Source: Sphingobacterium hotanense
GTDB lineage: Bacteria > Bacteroidota > Bacteroidia > Sphingobacteriales > Sphingobacteriaceae
DNA: 64,000 bases
Assembly (NCBI RefSeq): GCF_008274825.1
Contig: NZ_CP030848.1
Location: 3,595,618-3,659,617, forward strand
Direction of reading: 5' to 3'
The notes beneath the pieces were generated by a model. The model had not been told where the DNA came from. It worked only from the letters and a program-made list of their open reading frames with translations, and did no database searches. How positions within the stretch are numbered: position 1 is the stretch's first letter; every line of letters begins with the position of its first letter. Position numbers and translations under genes: made by a program. Of the stretch, positions 34,236 to 43,704 are shown piece by piece.

Positions 34236-37200
34236 TTAATTCCCTTCGAATAGAGGTCGGTAAACTTCGAAAATCTTGTTTACCTCATCCAGCAATTCTT
34301 TCTGGTTTGCTTCTGTTAAAACACGTTGATAGTTTTGGATTGAAGCCAAGCCGAAACGCATATTCCTATATTCTAGGTTAGGCTTCTTCTCTGCAATCGC
34401 CGTATAGTATGCCATATTCTCGCGTAAATACTGCAGATTACGTTTTGTAATCTCATTGGCTTTATCCTTCTCTCCTACCTTATACATCGCGTCGATTAAG
34501 CTCGCATAGCTAAATACCTCAGCCATCTGATAAACACGCTTAGGCATATTTTCGTAAGCATTGTTCACTAATTTCTTCGCCTCCGTTGTCTTGCCCATCG
34601 CTAATAAGTTCTGTGCTGTTTCGCCAAATAATGAACCCACGTACATAGAAATATAGCGATACGAATCTGGATCTAAGTATTTAGAGTTAGCAATATTGCC
34701 CCACTGGAACTTATTCACAATATTATTATAAGTACCTTCCACATCCGAGATAGGCTCATTGTTGCTTGCTGAGTCAGCAGCCAAGGCAACCGGCATCAAA
34801 CGCAAAGCAAAACCTTCAGAAACCATATACTTGTTCAAGCCGATCATGTTCTCATCTGGCGTAGTCGTCGTGAAATAGATAGGACGCTTCCAGTTATTAT
34901 TCGCTAAGATCGAAAGCAATGATAATTCCGCACGGCTAACAATGTTCATACTGTAATTCCATTTCATGGTATCAACGATAGCGTCTTCCCACTCTTTAGG
35001 AACAACCTTATTCGCAATAACCGCAGCTTTATCTACCGTATACTGCATTTTCTTCGTTGGCAATACGTTTGCATATTCACCACTTTGCAATTGCACCATG
35101 TTCTGTTGGTTGTCCGACAACATGATATCTAACAAAGTCTTGATTTCGATATTTTCAGGAACGTTGAAGTCATTATAATAGATGACATCGCGGACCCCAT
35201 CTTTAATTTTCTCTGGATCGATGTTGATTGGCAATGCATCAGCCTCATTCACTTTATGCATCATTTGCTTCATGTACCAATCTGCGCTTAATAAACTCAA
35301 ATTTACTACACGCACGTCTGGACGGAAGTTTTCGACCTCCTGTACATACCATAATGGATATGTATCATTATCCCCATAACTGAACAAGATGGCATTCGGT
35401 GCACATGACTCCAAATAGTTCTTCGCCATATCACGAGCCAAGAATTTCTCGGAACGATCATGATCGTCCCAGTTCTGACTTGCCAGCAATACTGGTCCCG
35501 CTAAGAACGAAACTGCAGTAGCACCGATCGCCGCATTCTTCGCATTGATCTTCCCGCTTAGTTTCTCTGCAATCCATATCACCCCCAGACCGATCCAAAT
35601 ACTAAAGGCATAGAAGGAACCTACATATGCATAATCACGCTCGCGCGGCTGCATAGGCGTCTGATTCAAATATAATACGATCGCCAAACCTGTAAAGAAG
35701 AACAATAAAGCGACAACCGCAGCATCGCGATTCTGCTTCTTAAACTGCCATAAAGCTCCTAAAACTCCCAATATCAAAGGCAAGAAGAAATAGGTATTGC
35801 GACCTGCATTCTCTTTCTCGCTGGTAGGCAATACATCCTGACCACCTAATCGAATATTATCTAAAGGTTTGATTCCCGAAATCCAGTTGCCTTCGGTAAA
35901 TGATCCATGCCCCTGCTGATCGTTTTGGCGACCTACAAAGTTCCACATGAAATAACGGCTATACATATGCCCGATCTGATAAGTAAAGAAGAAGTTCAGG
36001 TTATTGCCCATCGAAGGCTTATCCCCCGCTCCCATGCTTAACCAATCACGATAAAATCCTTCATGCTTATCCGAGTAAACACGAGGGAATAACGTCGTAT
36101 GATCAAACGTATAATCGTATTTCTTTTTAGCAACTACATATTTATTACCATCCTTACGATAAACATTTCCCGTTTCAAAAATGTCCGTAGGTTTCGCATC
36201 GAAGTAACGACCGCTCAATAAAGGTTCATCCCCATATTGCTCACGGTTCAAATAGCTTAAGAATGTAAAAGCATTGTCCGGGTCAGAGTTGTTCAAAGTT
36301 GGGTTTGCCTTCGCACGGATCAAGATCATCGAGAATGAACTATAACCGAAGATAATGAAAGAAACACTCAACAAGGCTATATTTAGGATTGGCTTCACAT
36401 GTTTGATCGAATACCACAACCCGAATAACAGTCCGCCAACAACTAATAATGCAAAGAAAGTAACACCTGTTCCGAAGCCTAACCCTAATGTATTCACAAA
36501 GAATAAATCAGTATAAGCAGCAAACTTGATCAAGTATTGGATGATACCCCACAATACCAAACCTAAAACCACAACCCCGATAGCCAATGCTTTTAAAACA
36601 CCGGCTGAAGTCACGGTTTGCGCTCTACGGAAATAAACAACTAAAGCAATCGCCGGAATAACCAATAAGTTCAATAAGTGGACTCCAATGGATAATCCCA
36701 TTACATAGGCGATCAACAGTAACCATTTATCGGAACCAGGCTCGTCTGCACGAACCTCCCATTTCAATATTGCCCAGAATACCACCGCCGTACATAAAGA
36801 CGACATCGCATAAACCTCTGATTCTACTGCCGAAAACCAAAATGTGTCGGTAAATGTGTAAGCTAAAGCACCTACAACACCAGCACCCATAATGTTGATT
36901 AAGGCCGTTTGAGAAACCTCTGCCGTGCGGGAAAACTTCACATAAGCCTTGCGAGCTAATGCAGTAATCGTCCAGAACAAGAACAAAATCGTCATACCGC
37001 TACATACCGCAGAACCTATATTCATCCAATAAGCTATCTGTGTTCTATCGCCCATCGCTAGGTTCGAGAACACGTTCTGGATCATTAAGAATAATGGAGC
37101 TCCCGGTTGGTGAACAATTTGCATCTTGTAAGCAGATGCAATAAACTCACCCGTATCCCACCAACTCGTGGTCTTCTCTGCCGTTAAAACATAAACCAAG

Positions 37201-37256
37201 GTTGCTATTATACCACAGGCCCATCCCAACAGATTATTCAGTTTCGTATAATTCAT
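34236..37256 (-). CDS. DUF2723 family membrane protein (GT-C-like glycosyltransferase) with TPR-like C terminus
   Basis: The protein has about 1006 residues from the ATG at 37256 (an earlier in-frame ATG at 37316 would add 20 residues before the first membrane region). The N-terminal half has roughly a dozen hydrophobic helices. The first loop reads TTSWWDTGEFIASAYKMQIVHQPGAPLFLMIQNVFS, with the acidic D-x-E motif of GT-C enzymes and the DUF2723 signature. The C-terminal soluble part contains PMQPRERDYAYVGSFYAF, SYGDNDTYPLWYVQEVENFRPDVRVVNLSLL and helical repeats. Relatives are proposed protein or lipid glycosyltransferases in Bacteroidota; the donor and acceptor here are unknown. Confidence 0.88.
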   Translation of the reverse strand: MNYTKLNNLLGWACGIIATLVYVLTAEKTTSWWDTGEFIASAYKMQIVHQPGAPLFLMIQNVFSNLAMGDRTQIAYWMNIGSAVCSGMTILFLFWTITALARKAYVKFSRTAEVSQTALINIMGAGVVGALAYTFTDTFWFSAVESEVYAMSSLCTAVVFWAILKWEVRADEPGSDKWLLLIAYVMGLSIGVHLLNLLVIPAIALVVYFRRAQTVTSAGVLKALAIGVVVLGLVLWGIIQYLIKFAAYTDLFFVNTLGLGFGTGVTFFALLVVGGLLFGLWYSIKHVKPILNIALLSVSFIIFGYSSFSMILIRAKANPTLNNSDPDNAFTFLSYLNREQYGDEPLLSGRYFDAKPTDIFETGNVYRKDGNKYVVAKKKYDYTFDHTTLFPRVYSDKHEGFYRDWLSMGAGDKPSMGNNLNFFFTYQIGHMYSRYFMWNFVGRQNDQQGHGSFTEGNWISGIKPLDNIRLGGQDVLPTSEKENAGRNTYFFLPLILGVLGALWQFKKQNRDAAVVALLFFFTGLAIVLYLNQTPMQPRERDYAYVGSFYAFSIWIGLGVIWIAEKLSGKINAKNAAIGATAVSFLAGPVLLASQNWDDHDRSEKFLARDMAKNYLESCAPNAILFSYGDNDTYPLWYVQEVENFRPDVRVVNLSLLSADWYMKQMMHKVNEADALPINIDPEKIKDGVRDVIYYNDFNVPENIEIKTLLDIMLSDNQQNMVQLQSGEYANVLPTKKMQYTVDKAAVIANKVVPKEWEDAIVDTMKWNYSMNIVSRAELSLLSILANNNWKRPIYFTTTTPDENMIGLNKYMVSEGFALRLMPVALAADSASNNEPISDVEGTYNNIVNKFQWGNIANSKYLDPDSYRYISMYVGSLFGETAQNLLAMGKTTEAKKLVNNAYENMPKRVYQMAEVFSYASLIDAMYKVGEKDKANEITKRNLQYLRENMAYYTAIAEKKPNLEYRNMRFGLASIQNYQRVLTEANQKELLDEVNKIFEVYRPLFEGN

Positions 37257-37441
37257 ACTAAATGATAAGGTTTTCAAAAATCTGCTTCGAAAATAAGGAT
37301 TCCTGAGTACATTCAAACAAATAGTTTCGCTTTTTACAAGCAGATTTTCACGATTCCCCTTAACAGAACGCCTAGAGCAAGATTCTCCAAAAAAATATTA
37401 CACTGAAAATCAGTATATTTAATAATAAACGTCATTTTTTA

Positions 37442-37472
37442 TTTGCAGAATCGAAAAGTCGACGTATATTTG
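37442..37472 (+). promoter_or_regulatory. Promoter of tRNA-Gln
   Basis: TTTG (37442-37445), exactly 19 bp, and TATATTTG (37465-37472): a full match to the Bacteroidota consensus. Confidence 0.8.
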
Positions 37473-37514
37473 CATCGTCAAAAGGGAACAAAACCAGATG
37501 ACAAACTGAAAGAT

Positions 37515-37585
37515 TGCCCAATAGTATAATGGTAGTACGACGGTTTTTGGTGCCGTTTGTCTTGGTTCGAATCCAGGTTGGGCAA
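37515..37585 (+). tRNA. tRNA-Gln (anticodon TTG)
   Basis: A 71-nt cloverleaf. The acceptor stem is TGCCCAA/TTGGGCA with discriminator A. The anticodon stem ACGGT/GCCGT closes the loop TTTTGGT, which gives anticodon TTG (reads CAA). The T arm carries GGTTCGAATCC. CCA is not encoded. A consensus promoter lies upstream and a terminator downstream, so it is transcribed alone. Confidence 0.96.
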
Positions 37586-37600
37586 CTCTCCAAAATAGAA

Positions 37601-37626
37601 GGACTGAAGAAATTCAGTCCTTTTTT
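37601..37626 (+). terminator. Intrinsic terminator of tRNA-Gln
   Basis: GGACTGAA (37601-37608) pairs with TTCAGTCC (37613-37620) around GAAA, followed by TTTTTT. Confidence 0.85.
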
Positions 37627-37696
37627 ATACCCTTTTTTCAATACGAAATTGATTAATCGGATCAGTTTCAAAAGGATCAGTTTCAAAACCTGTGGA

Positions 37697-38689
37697 CTAC
37701 GCAAATAATTTGGTCAATCTGAACAGGAAGAAATTGATGTCACCTACACCTCTAAACTGACTTCTGAAAGCTTTTATCTTTGCATTGAAAGATTCTGCTG
37801 AAGCATTTGTACTCTTGTTGTCGAAGTAGTTCAATATTTTTTTGTGATGGATATTTATGGTTCTGGAGACGGTGTTGAATGACTTGAAGCCAGCCTGTTC
37901 CACTTTATCCGCCCATTTTGCCAACCTTGTAAAGGCGTAGATCTTATCTATGGTGGTGTTGAATATCCAAGAGAGTTCTTGGGATAGCCTGTACGCCTTT
38001 TCAATATCAGGATATCGCTCAAAGAGTACAGCAGCCCTTTCTCTTTGCTCGTAAGTCCATTTATGTTCACTTTTATAAAGCAGGTATCGGCTTCTTGCAA
38101 GTAACTGTTTGATGGTTTCACTGTTGGATAGGACTTCCGGAAAATAGGTTTCCTTATTCTTTCGTGCTTGGTCAATTGCCTGATTTTCATCGTCAATGGC
38201 CTGCCAGCGGTGCTTTATCCTTATTTCCTGAAGCGCTTCGGTAGCAAGTTGCTGAACATGGAAACGGTCTATTACCTGAACAGCATTGGGAAAGCATCTT
38301 TTGGCTATCAATCCCATATTACCGGCTAGATCAAGCGTTATCTCTTGAACTTTATTTCGTAATCTCTGTGGGATCTTTTGAAGGATCGGGATAATGTTCT
38401 CTGATTTTGTCCCGTTCAGTATGGCTACAATAGTCCCTTTTTTGCCCCGTGCTTCTTTATTGGTGACAACGGTATAGAGCTCGCCATGGGATAGGCAGGT
38501 CTCGTCAATAGAAAGATGGCCGCTGACATTCTGTGGGAAGATCAATCCATCTCGCGCATTTTCGCGATGCTCCCAATCCTGGAAACCGCTCAGTTTATTG
38601 CGGTAGTATCTCCTTAGTTTACTGGCTGATATCCCATAGAATGAACTGATGGTCTGAATGCTATGAGCCTGGTTGTCCGCTGATACCTT
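37697..38689 (-). CDS. Transposase, ISAon1/ISL3-like, catalytic part (ORF2)
   Basis: This frame is open from about 38689, with no good ATG at its 5' end, to the stop at 37697 (330 codons). It has the DDE features of ISL3-type transposases: a first Asp in SIDETCLSHGELY, DLAGNMGLIAKRCFPNAVQVIDRFHVQQL with the second Asp, and a Glu in STNASAESFNAKIKAFRSQFRGV. It overlaps the N-terminal frame by 29 nt and would be read from it by a +1 shift (or an equivalent slip) near TTTTTTAAAAGG. It is immediately downstream of the tRNA-Gln terminator, in convergent orientation. Confidence 0.85.
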   Translation of the reverse strand, partial: KVSADNQAHSIQTISSFYGISASKLRRYYRNKLSGFQDWEHRENARDGLIFPQNVSGHLSIDETCLSHGELYTVVTNKEARGKKGTIVAILNGTKSENIIPILQKIPQRLRNKVQEITLDLAGNMGLIAKRCFPNAVQVIDRFHVQQLATEALQEIRIKHRWQAIDDENQAIDQARKNKETYFPEVLSNSETIKQLLARSRYLLYKSEHKWTYEQRERAAVLFERYPDIEKAYRLSQELSWIFNTTIDKIYAFTRLAKWADKVEQAGFKSFNTVSRTINIHHKKILNYFDNKSTNASAESFNAKIKAFRSQFRGVGDINFFLFRLTKLFA

Positions 38690-39026
38690 TTAAAAAAGCT
38701 GCGAAATCCTGTGTGATGCGCGTCCCTTTGGCTACTAGTTCCCAATTTCTGTAGACTACTTTATCGGTATCCTGATTGAGCCACCTGCGGCGCTTGACAT
38801 GAAGATAGACCTGCATGCCACGGATAGGAAAATCTTGAAGGGTAACGGGTTCGAAAAACCCCTTGGAAATCAACTTCTGGCCTTGATATTCTTCAGGTCT
38901 ATTATTGAGTTCCTCCAGAAAGATATCCAGTCTTTTTTCTTCTTTGGAATAGTGGGTCATCTCAAAATAATCGGAAACTCCTTCGGGAATAATTAAGGGC
39001 ATTAACGCGTTGAAAGATTCGTGCAT
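38661..39026 (-). CDS. ISAon1 family transposase N-terminal region protein (ORF1)
   Basis: A frame of 121 residues from the ATG at 39026 (an in-frame ATG at 39041 adds five residues). It starts MHESFNALMPLIIPEGVSDYFEMTHYSKEEKRLDIFLEELNNRPEEYQG, matching the separate N-terminal ORF found with ISAon1-type elements in Bacteroidota. VTLQDFPIRGMQVYLHVKRRRW resembles the zinc-ribbon/HTH part of ISL3 transposases without cysteines. It stops at 38661, inside the start of ORF2, so the full enzyme needs a frame change. Confidence 0.8.
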   Translation of the reverse strand: MHESFNALMPLIIPEGVSDYFEMTHYSKEEKRLDIFLEELNNRPEEYQGQKLISKGFFEPVTLQDFPIRGMQVYLHVKRRRWLNQDTDKVVYRNWELVAKGTRITQDFAAFLKGISGQPGS

Positions 39027-39087
39027 CTGTATAAATATCAAAACACAAATATCTAATTATTTTTTATCCCCTCCACAACTTTTGTAC

Positions 39088-39774
39088 ATGACCCAGGATT
39101 TTAAGAAAGGTATATTTACAATTGAAACGGATACAATCCCCTATCGATTCTTAGAACCTAAAGAAACATTCCTAAAGAAGAGATATCCATTGGTGATCGC
39201 CTTCCATAATTCCTCGAGGATTGGCAATGACAATGAAAAACAATTGGAGCACTTAACAAAAACGTGGTTAAAACCTGACATAAGAGCTACATATCCTTGC
39301 TATGTTCTCGCTCCTCAATTCAATGAACGATCTTCAAATTATTCAAAATCGGAAGAAGGCTTTTTGGAATCCCGTCCGAGCCAGCAGGCCAAACTGGTGT
39401 TGAGTTTAATAAAAGAATTGCAAAAACGTTATCCAAACATAGATGACAACAAAATCTATCTAATTGGATATTCTATGGGAGCATCTACTGCACAAAATCT
39501 AATGGCCATGGCTCCGAAAGAATTTAGAGCCCTAGTTTCCATTGCTGCAGTTCCTGATTTGAGTAATTTAAACGCTTTTAAAAGAAAACCCACCTTACTA
39601 ATTCATGGGCAAATGGATTTAGAAAATCCTTACGAAGGAAGTGTAGCGCAATTTGAAAGATTAAAAGGTAATAAAAGATTAATCTTGAAAACCTATGATT
39701 ACCTCAATCATGCTACCATAACCATTCCTTTTTTATCGGGGGATGAAATTCCTAAATGGTTGTTTAAGCATTAA
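39088..39774 (+). CDS. Alpha/beta hydrolase (esterase/prolyl-oligopeptidase-like), probably 5'-truncated by the adjacent IS
   Basis: From the ATG at 39088 the product has 228 residues with a serine hydrolase core: GYSMGAS around the nucleophile, an Asp candidate in LLIHGQMDLENP and a His in YLNHATIT. It starts at TQDFKKGIFTIETDTIPYRFL, which looks like the mature end of an exported protein whose signal peptide (...AQD) is missing. The IS end is only 4 bp upstream. I infer that insertion, perhaps with a deletion, removed the promoter and signal peptide, so the gene may be inactive. The open frame upstream to 39010 lies inside IS sequence and is not native. Confidence 0.7.
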   Translation: MTQDFKKGIFTIETDTIPYRFLEPKETFLKKRYPLVIAFHNSSRIGNDNEKQLEHLTKTWLKPDIRATYPCYVLAPQFNERSSNYSKSEEGFLESRPSQQAKLVLSLIKELQKRYPNIDDNKIYLIGYSMGASTAQNLMAMAPKEFRALVSIAAVPDLSNLNAFKRKPTLLIHGQMDLENPYEGSVAQFERLKGNKRLILKTYDYLNHATITIPFLSGDEIPKWLFKH

Positions 39775-39929
39775 ACATCAGTATTCTCTAATCGTACCTG
39801 CAATAACAACACATCTCCCAACTCCCCCATTTTTTGAAATTTAAAAATTTCATAATATTTCATTAACCATTTGAAAATCCGGGTAGAATATTTTCGCAGC
39901 ATAAAACATCTACGTCTTATAAAAAAATC

Positions 39930-42900
39930 ATGCTAAGAAAACTCTCAGGTATAGTAGCCGTGCTGCTAATCAATCTACTCCTGTGCAACTCAAACCTTTT
40001 CGCACAAAGTACAGATGCAACCATTACAGGTAAAGTGATGGATGCCAATGGTCCGGTAAAAGGAACGTCCATTACGATCCACAATGAATCCACCGGATTT
40101 AAGCAAACAACCTTAACCAATCAAAATGGTGTTTTTACCTTTCTACAATTGCCCTTAGGTTCGCCTTATAGCGTTTCGGCTAACCATATTGGTTATACCG
40201 GGCAGAAAAAAAGCGGCTACAAATTGAGCTATGGAGACGAATTGGTTATCGATTTCGAACTCGCCGATCAATCGAATGAGATCGATGAAATCGTCATTAA
40301 CGGCGGCGATTTAAAAGACAAAATAAAGACGCTCGGCGCATCTACAGCGATTACCGCAAATGAATTGAAGAAAATGCCTGTCAATGGTCGTAATTTCAGT
40401 TCTTTAATCGACCTTTCCCCTGTCAGCAATGGGAACAATCTTGCCGGACAACGTGCTTCATCGACGAATTTTACCGTAGATGGGATGAACTCCCGTAGTA
40501 CAGTTGCGGGTGGTAATGCTTCTGGTGCCTACGCCATATCCATGGAAGCTATTCAAGAATTTAAAGTGGTTACCAACGATTACGATGTTACCTATGGCCG
40601 AAGCGGTGGCGGAAGTGTTACTACGGTTACAAAGGCCGGTACTAACACCTTCAAGGGATCCGTATTCACCTTCGGAAGAACCGATTGGTTATCGAGCCAA
40701 TATAATTTAAATGGAACCCCACGTTCACAGGAATTCTCCACCTATCAAACTGGTTTTTCATTGGGTGGTCCAATCGTAAAGGATAAAGCACATTTCTTTG
40801 TCGCATTAGACCGTCAAAGAGATGCTCGTCCGTTACAAATTGCCAATATTGTAAGTCCTGAGGATGTTGCCCGTTACAAGGTAACACAAGCAACATTGGA
40901 TGAGTTTGCGCAGATCGCTGAACAAAAATATGGTGCTAATCCCGACAGATTATTCGGCGAATTCAACAAAAAGAAAAACACCGACGCTGCATTCGCTCGT
41001 ATCGACTGGCAGATAAACGATAAAAACCTATTGACCATCCGTAACAATTTTATTTACGATATGGATGATCAACAAGAGGGCGACAACTCCAACATCAACG
41101 CTTACGAGTCTTATACGAACCGTAAATACATCACCAACAGTTTGATGGCTTCCTTACGTACATCCATCAATCCCAAAATTACGAACGACTTCAAGCTGCA
41201 ATACTTTTTAGAACGATCTGAAGCATTGCACAATGTTGAAGGATTCGGACAGGACCAAAGTATTCCACGTGCAATCGTTGAAGAAGTGGAATCTATCGAT
41301 GGAAACGACAAATATTATCGCTCTATTCAGATCGGTGGACAGCGTTTCGCTCCGGAATGGTTCCATGGCGATATGTTTCAACTCGTTAACAACGTTTATT
41401 ACAACACGGAGAAAATAAAATATACGTTCGGTATTGATGCGATGTACACCGACATGAACTTCCGCTATGGTAGTGAAATGAATGGCCGTTACTACTTTAC
41501 GGGTATGAAAAACTTCGCCGACTTAAAACCGTATCGTTATGCTCGCGACGTCTATATGACCGACCAGGAGAATACCAAAGTAAACAACCTGGCCATTGGT
41601 ATCTATGGACAGTTAGAAACCAAGGTTGCCAGAGGCTTAGACATGGTTTTAGGCGTACGCTTGGACAATACACAGTACCTGCGCAAAGCTAATTTTAATC
41701 AAGTAGTATACGATGAATTAGGGATTTCTACCGACAACGGGATCAATACCTTCCAGTTTCAACCACGTGTGCAGTTTACCTGGGATGTTAATGAGGAGCG
41801 AAAAGACATTATCCGTTTTGGTGCTGGTATATTCGGATCGGCACTTAACCCCTATTCGATGCTGAACAATGTGCTATTCGACGGTACAAAAATTGCCGGC
41901 GTAGATATTACCGACCCTGCGCTCATTCCTACTCCCAATTTCCCTGGATACCGAAACGACCCTAATAGTGCACCTGGTCGGGACTTGTTGAACCAACCGG
42001 GGGTCGAAAAACTGATTACGATCAACACGAACCATAAAGATGTTAAAGTGCCGACGGTTTACAAGGCAAACTTTTCAATCAACCATTTCTTCTCGCCTTC
42101 ACTACGCATCGGATTGAGTGCTTATGCGACATGGGCAAGAAACAACTATATGTATGTAGACCGCAACATGGTGGATGAACCTTACTTCCGCCTTGCTGCA
42201 GAGGGCAATCGTGGCGTGTATATCCCAGCAGACAAAATCAATGCGAACAATGGCGCCGCCAATTGGGTTCACAGTCGTAAAACTGACCAGATTGGACGCG
42301 TATTGGAGATGAACAGCGAAGGAAAGAACAACACTTATACGGTCGTGGTTGACGGAACATACCGTTATTGGAAAGATGGTCAGGTAAGCATGTCATATAC
42401 CTGGAACGATGCTAAAGACAATACCTCATATAATGGAAATGTGGCAAACTCAGCGACCTTATCCCTTATGGTGCAGGATGACCCTCGCGATCTAAGTCGA
42501 ATGACTTATTCAGATAATCAATTCCGTCATAAAGTTGTGTTTTACGGAACATTGCCATCAATCTGGGGTATCTCGATGGGATTGCGCTATAGCGGCATCG
42601 CCGGAACACGCTATTCATTATCCGTAAAAGGAAATGTGAATGGAGACTTTGTAGCTTCCAATGACCTTGCCTTTGTATATAACCCGGATGACAATAATGT
42701 CCCTCAGAATCTACGCGAAGGCATCCAGAAAATTCTCGACAATCCAAAGGCTGAACAGAGCATCAAAGATTATATCCGAAACAATGCTGGAAGAATTGCC
42801 GAGCGTAATGGCGGAGTAAACGGCTTTTATGGGGTATTCGACTTGCACCTTGCCAAGGAATTCAAATTCTACAAAACACATGGCATCGAAGCATCTGTGG

Positions 42901-43097
42901 ATATCTTCAATGTGGCTAACCTTTTCAACAAGGATTGGGGCGTTGGGAATAATCTTGGCAAACAAGAGCTTTATAGCATCAAGAGCTTCGATGCTCAGAA
43001 ACTGCAATACTTATATAATATGACTTCTAACGTTGGGGTATCTACCTTAAACGGAAATCCATTCCAAGTACAACTGGGATTGCGATATTCTTTCTAG
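39930..43097 (+). CDS. Oar-like TonB-dependent outer-membrane receptor
   Basis: The 1055-residue receptor has a signal peptide (about 1-25), a carboxypeptidase-regulatory-like domain (about 28-110: ATITGKVMDANGPVKGTSITIHNESTGF), a TonB plug (about 115-235: MPVNGRNFSSLIDLSPVSNGNNLAGQRASSTNFTVDGM ... DVTYGRSGGGSVTTVTKAGTNTFKG) and a long barrel ending VQLGLRYSF. This is the Oar type, related to the Myxococcus protein, and not a SusC-type glycan importer; no SusD gene follows. Ligand unknown. It stands alone and has its own terminator. Confidence 0.92.
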   Translation: MLRKLSGIVAVLLINLLLCNSNLFAQSTDATITGKVMDANGPVKGTSITIHNESTGFKQTTLTNQNGVFTFLQLPLGSPYSVSANHIGYTGQKKSGYKLSYGDELVIDFELADQSNEIDEIVINGGDLKDKIKTLGASTAITANELKKMPVNGRNFSSLIDLSPVSNGNNLAGQRASSTNFTVDGMNSRSTVAGGNASGAYAISMEAIQEFKVVTNDYDVTYGRSGGGSVTTVTKAGTNTFKGSVFTFGRTDWLSSQYNLNGTPRSQEFSTYQTGFSLGGPIVKDKAHFFVALDRQRDARPLQIANIVSPEDVARYKVTQATLDEFAQIAEQKYGANPDRLFGEFNKKKNTDAAFARIDWQINDKNLLTIRNNFIYDMDDQQEGDNSNINAYESYTNRKYITNSLMASLRTSINPKITNDFKLQYFLERSEALHNVEGFGQDQSIPRAIVEEVESIDGNDKYYRSIQIGGQRFAPEWFHGDMFQLVNNVYYNTEKIKYTFGIDAMYTDMNFRYGSEMNGRYYFTGMKNFADLKPYRYARDVYMTDQENTKVNNLAIGIYGQLETKVARGLDMVLGVRLDNTQYLRKANFNQVVYDELGISTDNGINTFQFQPRVQFTWDVNEERKDIIRFGAGIFGSALNPYSMLNNVLFDGTKIAGVDITDPALIPTPNFPGYRNDPNSAPGRDLLNQPGVEKLITINTNHKDVKVPTVYKANFSINHFFSPSLRIGLSAYATWARNNYMYVDRNMVDEPYFRLAAEGNRGVYIPADKINANNGAANWVHSRKTDQIGRVLEMNSEGKNNTYTVVVDGTYRYWKDGQVSMSYTWNDAKDNTSYNGNVANSATLSLMVQDDPRDLSRMTYSDNQFRHKVVFYGTLPSIWGISMGLRYSGIAGTRYSLSVKGNVNGDFVASNDLAFVYNPDDNNVPQNLREGIQKILDNPKAEQSIKDYIRNNAGRIAERNGGVNGFYGVFDLHLAKEFKFYKTHGIEASVDIFNVANLFNKDWGVGNNLGKQELYSIKSFDAQKLQYLYNMTSNVGVSTLNGNPFQVQLGLRYSF

Positions 43098-43114
43098 AAA
43101 TTGTATCATAAATA

Positions 43115-43152
43115 AAAGACCTTCAGGGATGTATAAATTCTTGAAGGTCTTT
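43115..43152 (+). terminator. Intrinsic terminator of the Oar-like receptor gene
   Basis: AAAGACCTTCA (43115-43125) pairs exactly with TGAAGGTCTTT (43142-43152) around 16 nt, with T-rich sequence following. Confidence 0.8.
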
Positions 43153-43163
43153 TTGATTTTAAC

Positions 43164-43243
43164 TCAGTATACGAATGCTAAAAATATCAGCTTAGTATAC
43201 TGAAGAAACTGGCCCAAAGATTCACAATCTTCAGAAGCCAGTT
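43164..43243. other. Two adjacent hairpins in the receptor-prs gap
   Basis: TCAGTATAC (43164-43172) pairs with GTATACTGA (43195-43203). Next, AACTGGC (43207-43213) pairs with GCCAGTT (43237-43243) and encloses AAGATT-CAC-AATCTT. No coding frame of note overlaps. Could be a small structured RNA; nothing further supports it. Confidence 0.5.
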
Positions 43244-43360
43244 CCATTAAACTATTTAGGGATTCGTTACTGTAAACCAACACAACAAAACCTAAAAAGA
43301 GCATCCAATTCAACTTCAAATAGGCTCAACAATGACACCTTAGTACCAACTATTGCTCAA

Positions 43361-43435
43361 TCCCCTTTCACTCCCCTTTCAAACCCAATGTATAACCCTT
43401 TCAGAGCCGTTCGGAAAGGGCTATACATTGGGTTT
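43361..43435 (+). repeat. Palindromic intergenic repeat, family Q, copy 2
   Basis: 22-bp arms (43381-43402 and 43414-43435) with one mismatch around 11 nt, preceded by CCCCTTTCACTCCCCTTTC. The arm begins AAACCCAATGTATA. A related copy in inverse orientation is at 15384-15447. Confidence 0.7.
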
Positions 43436-43604
43436 GATTATAGAGATTAAAAGCATTGAGCAGATTCAGCTCTTAAGAAGTGTTACCCAGGTATATCTTC
43501 ACTTTTATAGATTGATTTCGAAGCTATTACCAGAAATCAAGAGTTAGAACGTAGACTTATGAAACAGCAGTTTATATATTGTTTTAAATTCTCAAACATT
43601 TACC

Positions 43605-43612
43605 TAACTTTG
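43605..43612 (+). promoter_or_regulatory. -7 element of the prs promoter
   Basis: TAACTTTG fits TAnnTTTG. ATTG at 43578-43581 could be the -33, but the spacing (23 bp) is long. Confidence 0.45.
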
Positions 43613-43704
43613 CGGCAACATTAGGTTAAACGCTAGCTAATGTTGGAGTAAGGAAAACAGTAATTGAAAATTCTTTAAATAAAAACCCCAAAAAATACCT
43701 CACC

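Larger units (their letters stand above)
37684..39084 (-). mobile_element. ISAon1/ISL3-type insertion sequence
   Basis: About 1.4 kb with two overlapping transposase frames. Candidate terminal inverted repeats are CAAAACCTGTGGA at 37684-37696 and, on the minus strand, CAAAAGTTGTGGA at 39072-39084 (11 of 13 identical). No convincing target duplication is seen. The ends are estimates. Confidence 0.7.

Noticed and set aside
37432..37704. Open frames of 90 and 64 residues
   Set aside because: They cover tRNA-Gln and its terminator; shadows of an RNA gene.
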